DNA from: Buchnera aphidicola (Brachycaudus tragopogonis)
Lineage (GTDB): Bacteria; Pseudomonadota; Gammaproteobacteria; Enterobacterales; Enterobacteriaceae
DNA: 64,000 nucleotides
Reading direction: 5' to 3'
NCBI RefSeq assembly: GCF_964059175.1
Contig: NZ_OZ060418.1
Span: 186,001 to 250,000 of the forward strand
This document shows positions 20,129 through 30,372 of this stretch, in pieces (the first letter of the stretch is position 1; each line of letters begins with the position of its first letter). The position numbers were made by a program, and so were the translations under genes. The notes beneath the pieces are model-generated. The model saw nothing but the letters and a program-made list of their open reading frames with translations, had not been told where the DNA came from and searched no databases.

Positions 20129-20164
20129 TTAAAAACATATAATGTTAACATTATATGTTTTTAA
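20129..20164 (+). terminator. sodA terminator, 36-nt perfect palindrome
   Basis: A perfect 18-bp inverted repeat centred on GTTAAC, arms TTAAAAACATATAATGTT and its complement. The right arm ends in TTTTT, giving an intrinsic terminator shape 60 bp after sodA. It lies only 49 bp before the likely pth start. Confidence 0.65.
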
Positions 20165-20213
20165 CGTATTTTATAAAAATATTATATAATCTATTAAGAT
20201 TAAAGGATTGTTT

Positions 20214-20759
20214 TTGAATATCATAAAAATGATAGTAGGATTATCAAATCCAAAACTTGAATATCATAATACACGTCATAATGTAGGTTCTTGGTATGTT
20301 TACGCTTTAGCTGAAAGTTTTTGTAATATTTTACAAGAAGATAAAAAATTTTTTGGTTTTACTTCTTCTTTTATTATGGAATCAAAATATATTAGATTAC
20401 TTATACCGAATATATTTATGAACATAAACGGTCAATCAATATTTAAAATGGCATCATTTTATAATATTAGTTTAAATGAAATACTAGTAGTACATGATGA
20501 TTTAGAACTGAAGCCTGGAATTATAAAATTAAAATATAGCTATGGACATAATGGACATAATGGATTAAGAAATATTATTAGTGTATTTAATAAAAAAATT
20601 AATTTTTATCGATTAAGAATTGGTATTGGTCGTCCAAAAAATAAAGATCAAATATCTTCTTATGTACTGTCAAATCCTAATGGTGAAGAGAAAATTTTAA
20701 TTCAAAAATCTATTAAAGAATCTATAAAGGAGAATAGTTATTTTATTTTTTCAAAATAA
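20214..20759 (+). CDS. pth: Peptidyl-tRNA hydrolase
   Basis: Pth releases tRNA from peptidyl-tRNAs that drop off the ribosome. Catalytic and binding residues are recognisable: N in [11 protein letters not shown] in [11 protein letters not shown] in VVHDDLEL and N in [10 protein letters not shown]. No ATG lies at the expected N terminus. TTG 20214 gives [10 protein letters not shown], which aligns with E. coli MTIKLIVGL and has AAAGGA six to seven bases upstream; ATG 20229 would remove five residues and TTG 20208 lies too close to the ribosome-binding site. The product is about 181 residues, short of the E. coli C terminus (194). ychF follows 35 bp downstream, as in E. coli. Confidence 0.94.
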   Translation: MNIIKMIVGLSNPKLEYHNTRHNVGSWYVYALAESFCNILQEDKKFFGFTSSFIMESKYIRLLIPNIFMNINGQSIFKMASFYNISLNEILVVHDDLELKPGIIKLKYSYGHNGHNGLRNIISVFNKKINFYRLRIGIGRPKNKDQISSYVLSNPNGEEKILIQKSIKESIKENSYFIFSK

Positions 20760-20794
20760 TTTAGAAATACTTTCTATTTTAAGGTGTATTAAAT

Positions 20795-21883
20795 ATGGGT
20801 TTTAAATGTGGTATTATAGGATTGCCTAATGTTGGTAAATCTACTTTATTTAATATTTTGACTAAAGGAAATTCAGCAGTTGCTAATTTTCCATTTTGTA
20901 CTATTAAACCTAATGTAGGTATTGTTCCCGTTTTTGACCAACGGTTAAATAATCTTGCTAAAATTATTTCTCCTAAAAAAATAATACATGCATTTATAGA
21001 GTTTATAGATATTGCAGGTTTAGTGAAAGGAGCTTCTAAAGGTGAAGGATTAGGAAATCAATTTTTAAGTAATATACGCGAGGCAGATGCTATAGTACAT
21101 GTTGTTCGTTGTTTTAAAGATGATAACATTACTCATGTTTATAATGATATTAGACCTGATAAAGATGTAGAAATTATTAATACTGAACTTATTTTATCTG
21201 ATTTTGATACTTGTGAAAAAAATATATTACAATTACAAAAAAAAACAATAATAAAAAATCATGAAATAGAAAAAAAAATAAATGTTTTAAACAAATGTAT
21301 GAGTCATTTAAAAAAATGTTTAATGTTAAAGGTTCTTAATTTAAACATTGAAGAAAAAAAAATAATCAGTGATTTACGTTTTTTAACTTTAAAACCGACT
21401 ATGTATGTTGCTAATATTAATGACGAAAAAGAATCTTATTATTTTTTAGAAGAATTAAAGCGATTGTCTAGTAAAGAAGGTTCTGTAGTTATTCCAATTT
21501 CTTCTAATTTAGAATTAGAGTTGGTTAATATGAATTCTCAAGAACAAAAATCTTTTATGGAAGCATTTAATATAAAAAATTTAGGTTTAAACAATATTGT
21601 TCAAACTGGCTATAAATTACTAAATTTGATAACTTTTTTTACTGCGGGTGCAAAAGAAATTCGTGCTTGGGAAATTTTAGATGGTAGTACTAGTCTGCAA
21701 GCTGCACATAAAATACACACTGATTTTAGTAAAGGTTTTATTAGAGCGCAAATTATTAAATATTTAGATTTTATAAAATATAAAAGTGAATCTAAAATTA
21801 GAGAAATAGGGAAATGTCGGACAGAAGGAAAACATTACAAAATGCAAGATGGTGATATTGTGCATTTTTTATTTAATATTTAA
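20795..21883 (+). CDS. ychF: Redox-regulated ATPase YchF (EngD)
   Basis: A 362-residue Obg-family P-loop protein that prefers ATP to GTP and binds ribosomes. G1 is GLPNVGKSTL (residues 8-17) and G3 is DIAGLVKGASKGEGLGNQFL. A coiled-coil region spans about residues 130-200, and the C-terminal TGS-type domain runs from about 280 (GAKEIRAWEILDGS to GKHYKMQDGDIVHFLFNI). Length is as in E. coli (363). It follows pth, the conserved pth-ychF pair. Its exact cellular role is not settled. Confidence 0.96.
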   Translation: MGFKCGIIGLPNVGKSTLFNILTKGNSAVANFPFCTIKPNVGIVPVFDQRLNNLAKIISPKKIIHAFIEFIDIAGLVKGASKGEGLGNQFLSNIREADAIVHVVRCFKDDNITHVYNDIRPDKDVEIINTELILSDFDTCEKNILQLQKKTIIKNHEIEKKINVLNKCMSHLKKCLMLKVLNLNIEEKKIISDLRFLTLKPTMYVANINDEKESYYFLEELKRLSSKEGSVVIPISSNLELELVNMNSQEQKSFMEAFNIKNLGLNNIVQTGYKLLNLITFFTAGAKEIRAWEILDGSTSLQAAHKIHTDFSKGFIRAQIIKYLDFIKYKSESKIREIGKCRTEGKHYKMQDGDIVHFLFNI

Positions 21884-21922
21884 AGGAAATATTTTTTTAA
21901 TAGTAATTTTTTCATATTTTTT

Positions 21923-21957
21923 TAGAGAGGAGAATAAAATTTATCCTCTCTATTTAT
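21923..21957. terminator. Bidirectional terminator between ychF and thrC
   Basis: TAGAGAGGA (21923-21931) pairs perfectly with TCCTCTCTA (21944-21952), with T-rich sequence on both outer sides. It serves convergent ychF and thrC and is the most G+C-rich element of the gap. Confidence 0.75.
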
Positions 21958-21958
21958 T

Positions 21959-23248
21959 TTATTTTTCTATTAAAAATTCTTTTAATTTATCAAAATTAGG
22001 ATTAATATTATAAGATAATAATGGCAAATTTATTCTATTTTTTAGTTCATATGGCAGTGAAATATTATTTTTTAATATTTTTTCGACAGTTTTTTTAAAT
22101 TTAGCCGGATGCGCTGTACCTAAAAATAGACCAAATTCATCTTTTTTTAATTGATCTTGTAATAATCGATATGCTATTGCAGCATGAGGTTCAGAGACAT
22201 AGCCTAATTGAAGTAGTTCTTTCAATGTTTCTTCAGTTACACTATCTGATACACTACCAAATCTAAGTTCTTTTAAGTTCCAGTTATTTCTATTAAATAA
22301 TTCTTCAATTCTAGGCCAATTATTTGGTTGACTAATATCCATAGCATTAGAGATTGTAGATACAGTTTTTTTAGGATGCCACCTTCCATTTTGAAGAAAA
22401 CGGGGGACTGTATCATTAGCATTCGTACAGGCAATAAATGATTTAATTGGTAAACCAATAGATTTAGCTAATAATCCAGCTGTTAAGTTACCAAAATTAC
22501 CACATGGAACTGCGATGACTAATTTTTTTCTTTCTTGTTCAGAAATTAAAGAAAAAGCTTCAAAATAATAACATATTTGCGCTAGTAATCTGCTAATATT
22601 AATAGAATTAGCTGAATTTAATCCTATTGATTCTTTTAATTTTTTATCATTAAAAGCTTCTTTTACTAGTTTTTGACAATCATCAAAACTACCATTAATT
22701 GATATAGTTTTTATGTTTTCCCCTAATGTACAAAATAATTTTTCTTGTAATTCACTAATTTTTCCTTTTGGATATAAAATAATCACTCGAACATTTTTCA
22801 TTTTATAAAAAGCATGTGCTACTGCTGCACCAGTATCTCCTGATGTTGCAGTTAAGATAGTAACGGATTCATTTTTTTTATTTAATGAAAAAATCATTTG
22901 AGCCATAAAACGTGCTCCAAAATCTTTAAATGCTAATGTTGGACCATGAAATAGTTCAAAGCAATTAATTTTTTCTGTAATTTTTATTTTTAATGGATGT
23001 TTAAATGAAAAAGCTTGTTTAACATGTTTGTATAGTTGATCTTTAGATATTTCGTTATAAATAAATTTAGAAAGTATTTCAGTACTGCGAGTAATAAAAT
23101 CTAATTTTAATATTTCTGATAATTCAACAGGTGTAATAGTTGGTAACTTTACTGGAAAAAACAATCCTTGTTGTTGTCCTAATCCTAATTTTACGGCTGT
23201 TGCAAAGTTTACTGTTTCATTGTGGTTTTTTAAGTTATAAAGTTTCAT
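21959..23248 (-). CDS. thrC: Threonine synthase
   Basis: ThrC is the PLP enzyme that converts O-phosphohomoserine to threonine, the last step of the pathway. The PLP lysine lies in HGPTLAFKDFGARFMAQM. The phosphate-binding SGDTGAAVAHAF and the PCGNFGNLTAGLLAKSIGLP blocks are intact. At 429 residues it matches E. coli (428). It is the third gene of thrABC, four bases after thrB. Threonine is an essential amino acid that Buchnera supplies to its aphid. Confidence 0.97.
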   Translation of the reverse strand: MKLYNLKNHNETVNFATAVKLGLGQQQGLFFPVKLPTITPVELSEILKLDFITRSTEILSKFIYNEISKDQLYKHVKQAFSFKHPLKIKITEKINCFELFHGPTLAFKDFGARFMAQMIFSLNKKNESVTILTATSGDTGAAVAHAFYKMKNVRVIILYPKGKISELQEKLFCTLGENIKTISINGSFDDCQKLVKEAFNDKKLKESIGLNSANSINISRLLAQICYYFEAFSLISEQERKKLVIAVPCGNFGNLTAGLLAKSIGLPIKSFIACTNANDTVPRFLQNGRWHPKKTVSTISNAMDISQPNNWPRIEELFNRNNWNLKELRFGSVSDSVTEETLKELLQLGYVSEPHAAIAYRLLQDQLKKDEFGLFLGTAHPAKFKKTVEKILKNNISLPYELKNRINLPLLSYNINPNFDKLKEFLIEK

Positions 23249-23252
23249 ATTT

Positions 23253-24182
23253 TTATCCTATTTTACGTACACCTTGTGTATCTAAAAAACAAATATGAAC
23301 AAATCCTCTTTTATTTTGTAAATAGTTTTGTTCTAACCATAATGATATTTTTTCTGCTGTATATATATCGTCAGAAACGGCAAAAAGAGCAGGTCCTGAA
23401 CCTGATATACCGCAACTGATGGCTCCAATTTTTGTAATTATTTTTTTAGCTTTTAAAAAATTAGGTAATAATTGAATGCGATATGGTTCTGCTATAAAAT
23501 CTTGCATTAATCGTGCTGCTAAATGAGGTTGTTGGGTATATGAAGCATGAATAAAACCAGCTAAATGACGATTATTTTTAATACAAATATCTTTTTCATA
23601 TTTTTTAGGTAATATATCTCTTGCTGCTGCGGTAGAAACATTAATTCCTGGCCAAGCTATTATCCAAAACCAATTTTTAAAATTTGGAATTTTTTGACTG
23701 ATTACTTTAGAATCTTCTAGTATTAGTTGTAAACCTCCTAAATATGATGGAGCAACATTATCATAGTGTATGCTTCCTGATATTTCACCTTCTATTTCTC
23801 CCATAAGTAATAATAGTTCTTTTGAATTTAAAGGTTTATTGCAGAACTCATTCATAGCAACTAAAGTCGCTACTACAGAACAAGCGCTAGAACCTAATCC
23901 TGATCCAATAGGCATGTTTTTTTCAAGAATAATAGAAACTGGAATATTTTTTTTTATAACTTGACAAAATTTCCACCAGCATTTCCAAACAATATTTTGA
24001 TTAGTATTGTTTGGTAACTGATTAGAAAAAATACCTTTATTAATTAATTTAAAATGAGTTGATAACTTCACTGTGACAAAATCACCTAATAAAGTTCCAT
24101 TTATAGGTATAATTGCTGCACCTAAAATATCAAATCCCACTCCAACATTACCAATAGAAGCTGGTGCATAAATTTTAATCAT
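23253..24182 (-). CDS. thrB: Homoserine kinase
   Basis: A GHMP-family kinase that phosphorylates homoserine with ATP. The ATP-binding loop is [15 protein letters not shown], and the C-terminal GHMP motif is [14 protein letters not shown]. The N terminus [20 protein letters not shown] matches the family. 309 residues, as in E. coli (310). It lies between thrA (17 bp upstream) and thrC (4 bp downstream) in one operon. Confidence 0.97.
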   Translation of the reverse strand: MIKIYAPASIGNVGVGFDILGAAIIPINGTLLGDFVTVKLSTHFKLINKGIFSNQLPNNTNQNIVWKCWWKFCQVIKKNIPVSIILEKNMPIGSGLGSSACSVVATLVAMNEFCNKPLNSKELLLLMGEIEGEISGSIHYDNVAPSYLGGLQLILEDSKVISQKIPNFKNWFWIIAWPGINVSTAAARDILPKKYEKDICIKNNRHLAGFIHASYTQQPHLAARLMQDFIAEPYRIQLLPNFLKAKKIITKIGAISCGISGSGPALFAVSDDIYTAEKISLWLEQNYLQNKRGFVHICFLDTQGVRKIG

Positions 24183-24199
24183 TGCTATGCTCCTGACGT

Positions 24200-26647
24200 T
24201 TATGATAGTGTACGCAGTAAGTCGGAAAATACTCCAGACGCTGTAACTTTATTACCAGCACCATAACCTCTTAATACAAGGGGTATTGGTTGATAATAAT
24301 TTGTATAAAATGCTAATGCATTTTCACCGTTTTTTACTTTGTATAATGGATCATTAATATTAATTTCTTCAATTTTGACATAACATTCTCCTTTGTTTTC
24401 TATTGTTCCGACAAATCGTAATACATTACCTATATTATGTGCTTTATTAATACGATTTAAAAAAAATGTATCCAGTTTTTTTAATTGTAAAAAGAATTCA
24501 TTAACACTATTACATTTTTTAAAATCAATAGGTAATATAGGTTCAATTTTTATGTCTTTTAATTCTATTTCATATCCGACTTCACGTGCTAAAATAAGCA
24601 ATTTTCTAGCAACATCTATACCTGATAGATCATCATATGGATTTGGTTCAGTGAAACCTAATTCTTTAGCTTCTCTAGTAGCTTGTGATAGTAAAACACC
24701 TTCTTCTAATTTTCCAAAAATAAAAGATAAAGAACCAGATAATATACCTTTAAAACGAATGAGATTATCGCCTGTTTGAAATAATTTTTGAAGTGTTTCT
24801 ATTACTGGTAATCCAGCTCCTACATTAGTTTCATATAAAAATTTTTTATTGTTTTTATAAGCTGTATGTCTGATGTTTTTATAGTAACTAAATTTGCTAG
24901 TATTAGCTTTTTTATTTGAAGTTACTACATGAAAGTTATTTTCGAGGAAATTGACGTATTGTTCAGACAAGTATTGATCAGATGTACAATCAATAATTAC
25001 TGAATTTGAAAAGTGATTTTTTTTTATAAACTTATTTAAAAATTTTAAATTAAATGTTTCATTTGATTGTTTGAAATCATTTTTCCAATTACATAATTTT
25101 GTCGTATTTTCTAATATTAATATTTTTTTAGAATTGGCAATTGCTAAAAATTTAATTATTATATTTTTTTCATCGAGATATTGTTTTTGTTTTAATATTT
25201 GTGCTAATAGCTCACTGCCAATACCACCTATTCCAATTAAAAATGCATAAATAATTTTTTTATTATAAAAAAATGCATCATGAACTTTTTGCACTGCTTT
25301 TAAAATATATTTTTTTTCAATAACCAATGAAATAGAATGTTCAGAAGAGCCTTGTGCAACTGCAAGAATGTTAATATTACCTTCACCTAGAGAAGAAAAA
25401 ATTTTAGAGGCAACGTTATGTTTTTGATAAATATTAGAACCAATTACAGAAAGAATAGATAAATTATTGGTTATTTGAAAACTATTTAATAGTTTATCTT
25501 TTAACTCTAATTGAAATTCTTTATTTAATGAGGATAATACTTTATCCATTTCATTATTCATAATACAAAAAATAATTTTATTTTCTGATGATGATTGAGT
25601 AAAAAGTATAATTTTAATATTATTTCTTGATAGTGTAGTAAATATACGTGGAATAATATTTCCTACATATTTTATAGAGGTTCCAGATACATTAAACATA
25701 ACTATATTGTCAAGATGTGTCACGCCTTTTAAAAAATTTTTTTCAGAGTTGTTTTTTTCACAAATTAAAGTTCCATCAGATTCAACATTATTAGTATTTT
25801 TAATAAAACATGGAATTTTAAATTGAGAAATTGGTTCTATAGTACGGGGATGTAATACTTTAGCCCCAAAATACGATAGTTCCATAGCTTCTTGATATGA
25901 TATTGATTTTAATAAACGAGCATTTGATACTATTCTTGGATCAGCAGTAAAGACTCCATCAACATCAGTCCAAATTTCACAACTATGAGCATTTAAACAA
26001 GAAGCTAAAACCGCTGCAGAATAATCTGAACCATTACGCCCTAAAACCACTAATTCTTTTTCTTCATTACCTGCAATAAATCCTGGCATTAAAATAATAT
26101 CATTTTTATCTATTTTTATTTTATTAATACGTTTCTTAGATTCAGGTATATCAACAGTAGAATCTAAATAGTTACCTATAGATAAAAAATTTTCAATAGG
26201 ATCAATAAGAGTAACACTATGATTTTTGCATTCTAATATACTTTTCATTATAAAAACTGAAAGTATTTCTCCACGAGAAATAATAATTGCTCGAATACTA
26301 TCTGGACATTGTTTTAATAATACAACACCATGAATTATACTTTTTAATTCATCAAACTCTTTTTTTATAATAGTTTCTATTTTTTGATAATTAAAATCAG
26401 ATTGTATTTTTAAAATATTATTAATAAGCTCAACAAATATATTTTCCACAAGATTTATTGTTTCTAATATTTTATTATTTTGAATTTTTTTTTCTATAAT
26501 TGTAACTAAATAATTAGTCACATTAGCAGGTGCTGAAAGTACAACAGCAATTTGTTCAACATCTTTTTTTTGTTTTATAATATTAGCTACACATAAAAAT
26601 TTTTCTGCATTAGCCAATGAAGTACCACCAAATTTTAATAATTTCAT
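24200..26647 (-). CDS. thrA: Bifunctional aspartokinase I / homoserine dehydrogenase I
   Basis: One 815-residue polypeptide carries aspartokinase (residues 1 to about 290; [13 protein letters not shown], then [13 protein letters not shown]) and NAD(P)H-dependent homoserine dehydrogenase (about 460-815; [20 protein letters not shown]). The ACT regulatory region between them keeps the two conserved motifs FTQSSSE and [11 protein letters not shown], in which the glutamines sense threonine in the E. coli enzyme. This suggests feedback by threonine is retained, an inference. It heads thrABC; AAGGA precedes the ATG and an attenuator-like hairpin lies 29 bp upstream. Confidence 0.97.
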   Translation of the reverse strand: MKLLKFGGTSLANAEKFLCVANIIKQKKDVEQIAVVLSAPANVTNYLVTIIEKKIQNNKILETINLVENIFVELINNILKIQSDFNYQKIETIIKKEFDELKSIIHGVVLLKQCPDSIRAIIISRGEILSVFIMKSILECKNHSVTLIDPIENFLSIGNYLDSTVDIPESKKRINKIKIDKNDIILMPGFIAGNEEKELVVLGRNGSDYSAAVLASCLNAHSCEIWTDVDGVFTADPRIVSNARLLKSISYQEAMELSYFGAKVLHPRTIEPISQFKIPCFIKNTNNVESDGTLICEKNNSEKNFLKGVTHLDNIVMFNVSGTSIKYVGNIIPRIFTTLSRNNIKIILFTQSSSENKIIFCIMNNEMDKVLSSLNKEFQLELKDKLLNSFQITNNLSILSVIGSNIYQKHNVASKIFSSLGEGNINILAVAQGSSEHSISLVIEKKYILKAVQKVHDAFFYNKKIIYAFLIGIGGIGSELLAQILKQKQYLDEKNIIIKFLAIANSKKILILENTTKLCNWKNDFKQSNETFNLKFLNKFIKKNHFSNSVIIDCTSDQYLSEQYVNFLENNFHVVTSNKKANTSKFSYYKNIRHTAYKNNKKFLYETNVGAGLPVIETLQKLFQTGDNLIRFKGILSGSLSFIFGKLEEGVLLSQATREAKELGFTEPNPYDDLSGIDVARKLLILAREVGYEIELKDIKIEPILPIDFKKCNSVNEFFLQLKKLDTFFLNRINKAHNIGNVLRFVGTIENKGECYVKIEEININDPLYKVKNGENALAFYTNYYQPIPLVLRGYGAGNKVTASGVFSDLLRTLS

Positions 26648-26675
26648 ATTTTATGATTCCTTAGATTTATGTCAT

Positions 26676-26708
26676 AAAAAACCCGCCTTAAGTATGAGCG
26701 GGTTTTTT
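26676..26708 (-). terminator. Attenuator-like terminator of the thr leader
   Basis: On the minus strand AAAAAACCCGC (26708-26698), an 11-nt loop and GCGGGTTTTTT (26686-26676) make a perfect 11-bp stem ending in six T, 28 bp before the thrA ATG. Position and GCGGG core match the E. coli thr attenuator. Transcription of thrABC must read through it. Confidence 0.75.
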
Positions 26709-27281
26709 TAAAATATATGGTCTTAGCCCACATCATGACTAGTTATAATAATTAGAATAGCTATTCCAGTGAAGAGGCTATAAATAGATATTAAGATTTT
26801 TTATGAATATATACGTTAATTTATTAGGTAATATTTTTTTCTATGAAATTTGAATCTTTTATTAAAAATTCTTCTTTAGTTCAAATTATTATAAAGTATT
26901 AGTATGATTGATGTTATATATTAAATATATTTATGTTTGATTAAAAACTTTTATATATGTGAAAAAAAGAATTTTTATTTGTTTTTAAATTTAATGCTAT
27001 ATTTTATTTTAAATATAAAATATAACATAAATCACATTGTGATATAGACACAATATATATTTTTGTAATTATTTTAATAGTTTAAATAATTTCTTATTTA
27101 TAGTTTTTTTATTTAATTAATTTTTATAACATAATGATCATTATTAGCGCAATAGTTAAAAAAATAAAAATTTTATTTTACTATTGAATAGTATCAACTT
27201 AATTATTATACATACTGTATGTTTTAAATAAAAAAAAATCAGTATATAATTTTAACTCACATTAAGAATTTATTTAATATT
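26709..27281. other. thrA leader and divergent promoter region up to hpt
   Basis: 573 bp without a standard gene. On the minus strand a frame ending in GTG GGC TAA (26723-26797) is rich in Ile and Thr codons (GIAILIIITSHDVG) but has no ATG, GTG or TTG start; it may be a relic of the ThrL leader peptide. A minus-strand TATAAT at 26893-26888 could be the thr -10, and a plus-strand TATAAT at 27245-27250 the hpt -10; both lack a good -35. A perfect palindrome ATCACATTGTGAT lies at 27031-27043. Confidence 0.5.
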
Positions 27282-27815
27282 ATGAATCACATTATTAAAG
27301 TTATTATTTCTGAAAAAGAACTTGATATACGTGTTCGAGAATTAGGTCAAGAAATTACTAGAAAATATCGTAATAGTAAAAATAAAATGATATTAATTGC
27401 TTTATTACGTGGTTCTTTTGTATTTATAGCAGATTTATGTCGTAGAATTGATATTAAACATGAAGTAGATTTTATGACAACTTCAAGCTATGGTCGGGGA
27501 ATATTATCCAGTGGTGACGTAAAAATTATAAAAGATTTAGACGAAGACATTTATAATAAAAATGTTTTAATTGTAGAAGATATTATCGATTCAGGGAAAA
27601 CTTTAAGTAAAGTATCAGATATACTAAAACTTAGAAATCCAAAATCTTTATCAATTTGTACTCTTTTAGATAAACCAGAATGTCGAGAGGTTAATATTAA
27701 TGTTGATTTTATAGGGTTTTCTATTCCAGATGATTTTATTGTCGGTTATGGTATTGATTATGCTCAATCTTATCGTTATTTACCATACATAGGAAAAGTA
27801 ATTTTTAAAAAATAA
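27282..27815 (+). CDS. hpt: Hypoxanthine phosphoribosyltransferase
   Basis: Hpt salvages hypoxanthine (and guanine) with PRPP to give IMP or GMP. The 177-residue protein has the PRPP-binding signature [13 protein letters not shown] (near residues 98-110), the flexible-loop SSYGRG and a C-terminal [12 protein letters not shown] block. Length equals the E. coli enzyme (178). With guaC at 37.7 kb it points to purine interconversion in the symbiont, which makes few purines itself. It converges on panC with a 10-bp gap. Confidence 0.96.
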   Translation: MNHIIKVIISEKELDIRVRELGQEITRKYRNSKNKMILIALLRGSFVFIADLCRRIDIKHEVDFMTTSSYGRGILSSGDVKIIKDLDEDIYNKNVLIVEDIIDSGKTLSKVSDILKLRNPKSLSICTLLDKPECREVNINVDFIGFSIPDDFIVGYGIDYAQSYRYLPYIGKVIFKK

Positions 27816-27825
27816 AATATTAATT

Positions 27826-28683
27826 TTAACTAAAAAATATTTTTTTATTATCAATAAGACGAGTGTTACCTAACCAAACAGATGCTAAAATAATCATTTT
27901 TTGTGTTTTTTTATCTGGAATGTCTAATGTTTTATATTTATATATATTAAATATGTCGATGGAAAATCCTTTTTTTAATAATAATATCTTAGATTCATTT
28001 ATAACATTTTCAATAATATTAATATTACCTTCTTGTATAATTTTTTCAGAAGTTCTTTCTATTATTTCATATAAATAAGGAGCTATTTTTATTTCTTGAG
28101 AATTTAAGTTATTATTTCTAGAGCTGAGTGCAAGTCCATTTTTTGATCGTACTATAGGTAAACTAATAATTTTTATTGCATAATTTAGTTCTTTTACAAG
28201 TGTTTGTATTATTAATAATTGTTGATAATCTTTTTCTCCGAAAAAAGAAAAATCTGGTTGTATTATATTAAATAATTTAGTGATGATTGTTGTAACGCCT
28301 TTAAAATGTCCAGGTCTAGATTGTCCTTCTACAATATCAGATAGTTTTGGTACTTGAACAAATGTTTGATTCTTTATACCATTAGGATACATTTCATGTA
28401 TGTCAGGGAAAAAAAGAATATCTACATTATTGTTTTTTAAAATTGTATAATCTCTTTCGAAGGTTCTAGGATAATTTTTTAAGTCTAATAGATTATTAAA
28501 TTGCATTGGATTAATAAAAATACTTACAATAACAATATCTGCGTATTTTTTTGATAATAAAATTAATTGTATATGACCATTATGTAAGTTACCCATCGTA
28601 GGGACTAGCCCTATTTTTTTATTTATTATTTTAAAATATTTGATTTTTTTACGTAAATTTTCTACATCTTTAATGATGTACAT
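27826..28683 (-). CDS. panC: Pantothenate synthetase
   Basis: PanC joins pantoate and beta-alanine with ATP to make pantothenate (vitamin B5). The ATP-binding HxGH motif is LVPTMGNLHNGH, and the block FGEKDYQQLLIIQ plus RSKNGLALSSRNN is intact. I start at ATG 28683 (MYIIKDVENL), preceded by AAAGGAG, for 285 residues against 283 in E. coli; a frame upstream continues into panB but is not conserved. panB ends 13 bp upstream, so the two are one operon. panD, which makes beta-alanine, is not next to them. Confidence 0.96.
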   Translation of the reverse strand: MYIIKDVENLRKKIKYFKIINKKIGLVPTMGNLHNGHIQLILLSKKYADIVIVSIFINPMQFNNLLDLKNYPRTFERDYTILKNNNVDILFFPDIHEMYPNGIKNQTFVQVPKLSDIVEGQSRPGHFKGVTTIITKLFNIIQPDFSFFGEKDYQQLLIIQTLVKELNYAIKIISLPIVRSKNGLALSSRNNNLNSQEIKIAPYLYEIIERTSEKIIQEGNINIIENVINESKILLLKKGFSIDIFNIYKYKTLDIPDKKTQKMIILASVWLGNTRLIDNKKIFFS

Positions 28684-28696
28684 TTTTACTCCTTTT

Positions 28697-29488
28697 TTAA
28701 AAACTATATTTTTTATTAGGGAACATACCTGTTTTAACTTCGTGAATATATTTACTAATAGCTTCTGGAATATTTTTACTTTCAGATAAAAAATTTTTTG
28801 CAAACTTTGGTATTTTTCCTACAGTTATTCCTAATACATCTTGCATTACAAGAATTTGTCCATCAGTATGTTTACCTGCTCCTATTCCAATAACTGGAAT
28901 AGATAAATTTTTAGTTATTTTTTTTGCTAATAGCTCTGGAATACACTCTAATACCAGCATTTTAATACCTGCTTCTTCCAATAAGAATGCTTCATCTATT
29001 AATCGATTTTCATCTTTTTTTTCTTTTCCTTGAATTTTATACCCACTTAAATAATTAAAGGATTGAGGTGTTAAACCTATGTGACCACAAACTAATATTG
29101 ATCTACTAGATAATTCTTTAATAATTTCTATTAACCATTTTCCACCTTCTATTTTAATCATATTTGCTCCAGATTGTATTACTTTTTTTGTGTTTTTGAG
29201 AGCTTGTTTGGTATTATTATAAGACATAAAAGGTAAATCAGATAATAAGAAAGTATGAGAAGTTCCGTTTCTAACTGCTTTAGTATGATATTGAATATCT
29301 TTAATTGTTACAGGTAATGTAGAAGTATGTCCTTGTATAGTCATACCAAGAGAATCACCTACCAATATTATTGGTACGCCTTGATTAGCAAATAGTTTTG
29401 AAAAGCTAGAATCATAAGCAGTAATGGCTGCAAATTTTTTTTTGTTTTTTTTCCAATTATTTATATGCGAAATAGTAATACATTCCAT
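28697..29488 (-). CDS. panB: 3-methyl-2-oxobutanoate hydroxymethyltransferase
   Basis: PanB adds a hydroxymethyl group from methylene-THF to ketoisovalerate, the first step to pantoate. The family start [20 protein letters not shown], the [11 protein letters not shown] loop, and the metal/substrate blocks MIKIEGG and [13 protein letters not shown] are present. 263 residues, as in E. coli (264). Its substrate comes from the branched-chain pathway, whose ilvH lies at the end of the window. A 12-bp hairpin separates it from dksA upstream. Confidence 0.96.
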   Translation of the reverse strand: MECITISHINNWKKNKKKFAAITAYDSSFSKLFANQGVPIILVGDSLGMTIQGHTSTLPVTIKDIQYHTKAVRNGTSHTFLLSDLPFMSYNNTKQALKNTKKVIQSGANMIKIEGGKWLIEIIKELSSRSILVCGHIGLTPQSFNYLSGYKIQGKEKKDENRLIDEAFLLEEAGIKMLVLECIPELLAKKITKNLSIPVIGIGAGKHTDGQILVMQDVLGITVGKIPKFAKNFLSESKNIPEAISKYIHEVKTGMFPNKKYSF

Positions 29489-29527
29489 ATTTATCTCATT
29501 CTGTTTGAAAAATATAAAAGAAACACG

Positions 29528-29569
29528 AAGGATATTCGAGATTATTTGATTAATTGATCGAATATCCTT
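29528..29569 (-). terminator. dksA terminator
   Basis: AAGGATATTCGA (29528-29539) pairs perfectly over 12 bp with TCGAATATCCTT (29558-29569), with an 18-nt loop and a T-rich run after it on the minus strand. It separates dksA from panB. Confidence 0.62.
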
Positions 29570-29590
29570 ATTAAAGGATAATTTTTTTAA

Positions 29591-30046
29591 CTAACCAGTC
29601 ATTTGTTTTTCTCTAATTTCCGCTAATGTTTTGCAATCGATGCAAAGATTTGCAGTGGGTCTAGCTTCTAAACGACGAATTCCGATTTCAATACCGCAAG
29701 AGTTACAGTAACCAAAATCTTTTTCTTTTATTTTTTTTAAAGTTATCTCAATTTTTTTAATTAGTTTACGACTGCGATCTCTATTTCTTAATTCTAAACT
29801 AAATTCTTCTTCTTGTGCTGCGCGATCAATAGGATCAGGAAAATTAGTGGCTTTATCTTGCATATAGAGTAGAGTATTTTTAATTTCATCTTGTAATTGG
29901 TTCTTCCATGTTTCAAGAATTTTATAAAAGTGTAATATTTGATCTTCATTCATGTATTGTTCATCTATTTTTTTTTGATATGGTTTTAAACCTGCAATAG
30001 AAAGAACATTTAAAGATGATGTTTTTTTGTTTTTGTTTTTTTCCAT
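29591..30046 (-). CDS. dksA: RNA polymerase-binding transcription factor DksA
   Basis: DksA enters the RNA polymerase secondary channel and, with ppGpp, adjusts rRNA and amino-acid promoter activity. The coiled-coil tip carries the conserved [10 protein letters not shown] motif (near residue 73). The zinc finger has four cysteines, CNSCG and CIDC, and the globular part ends [12 protein letters not shown]. 151 residues, the E. coli length. It is one of few transcription regulators visible here. Whether the symbiont makes ppGpp cannot be told from this window. Confidence 0.96.
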   Translation of the reverse strand: MEKNKNKKTSSLNVLSIAGLKPYQKKIDEQYMNEDQILHFYKILETWKNQLQDEIKNTLLYMQDKATNFPDPIDRAAQEEEFSLELRNRDRSRKLIKKIEITLKKIKEKDFGYCNSCGIEIGIRRLEARPTANLCIDCKTLAEIREKQMTG

Positions 30047-30372
30047 AGTCCTCTCCGAAATAATTTATTTAATAAAATTAAACATTAAAGAATGTTTTCA
30101 ATAAAAAATGTTTTACTTAGAACAGCATTTTAATTTATGTTTTTTGAATAGTGTATTTTGAATAAAAATTTAAACAAAATGATTTATATATTTTAGATAT
30201 ATAAGATGTGTACTTAATTGTTATGTCTATAAAAATTATTATAATAAATAATTTTAACATAAACTATAACTAAATATATTTTTTGTATTATTTAATATTT
30301 TGAGAAAATTTTTTTTATATATAAAATCTTTATTATTTTATAATCATTTTAAAAATAGGAATACCTATAGAC
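30047..30372. other. A+T-rich divergent gap between dksA and truA
   Basis: 326 bp between diverging genes. It must hold both promoters, but I can pick no convincing -35/-10 pair, gene or hairpin in it. Confidence 0.45.

Noticed and set aside
24393-24779. Plus-strand 128-codon frame inside thrA
   Set aside because: Antisense shadow of the homoserine dehydrogenase domain, with no recognisable family.
27031-27053. CRP-like operator before hpt
   Set aside because: The half-sites TGTGA and CACA do not have the six-base spacing of a CRP site, so only a generic palindrome is reported.
28684-28803. N-terminal 40-codon extension of panC into panB
   Set aside because: The extension is not similar to PanC, and ATG 28683 with AAAGGAG upstream gives the normal family start.
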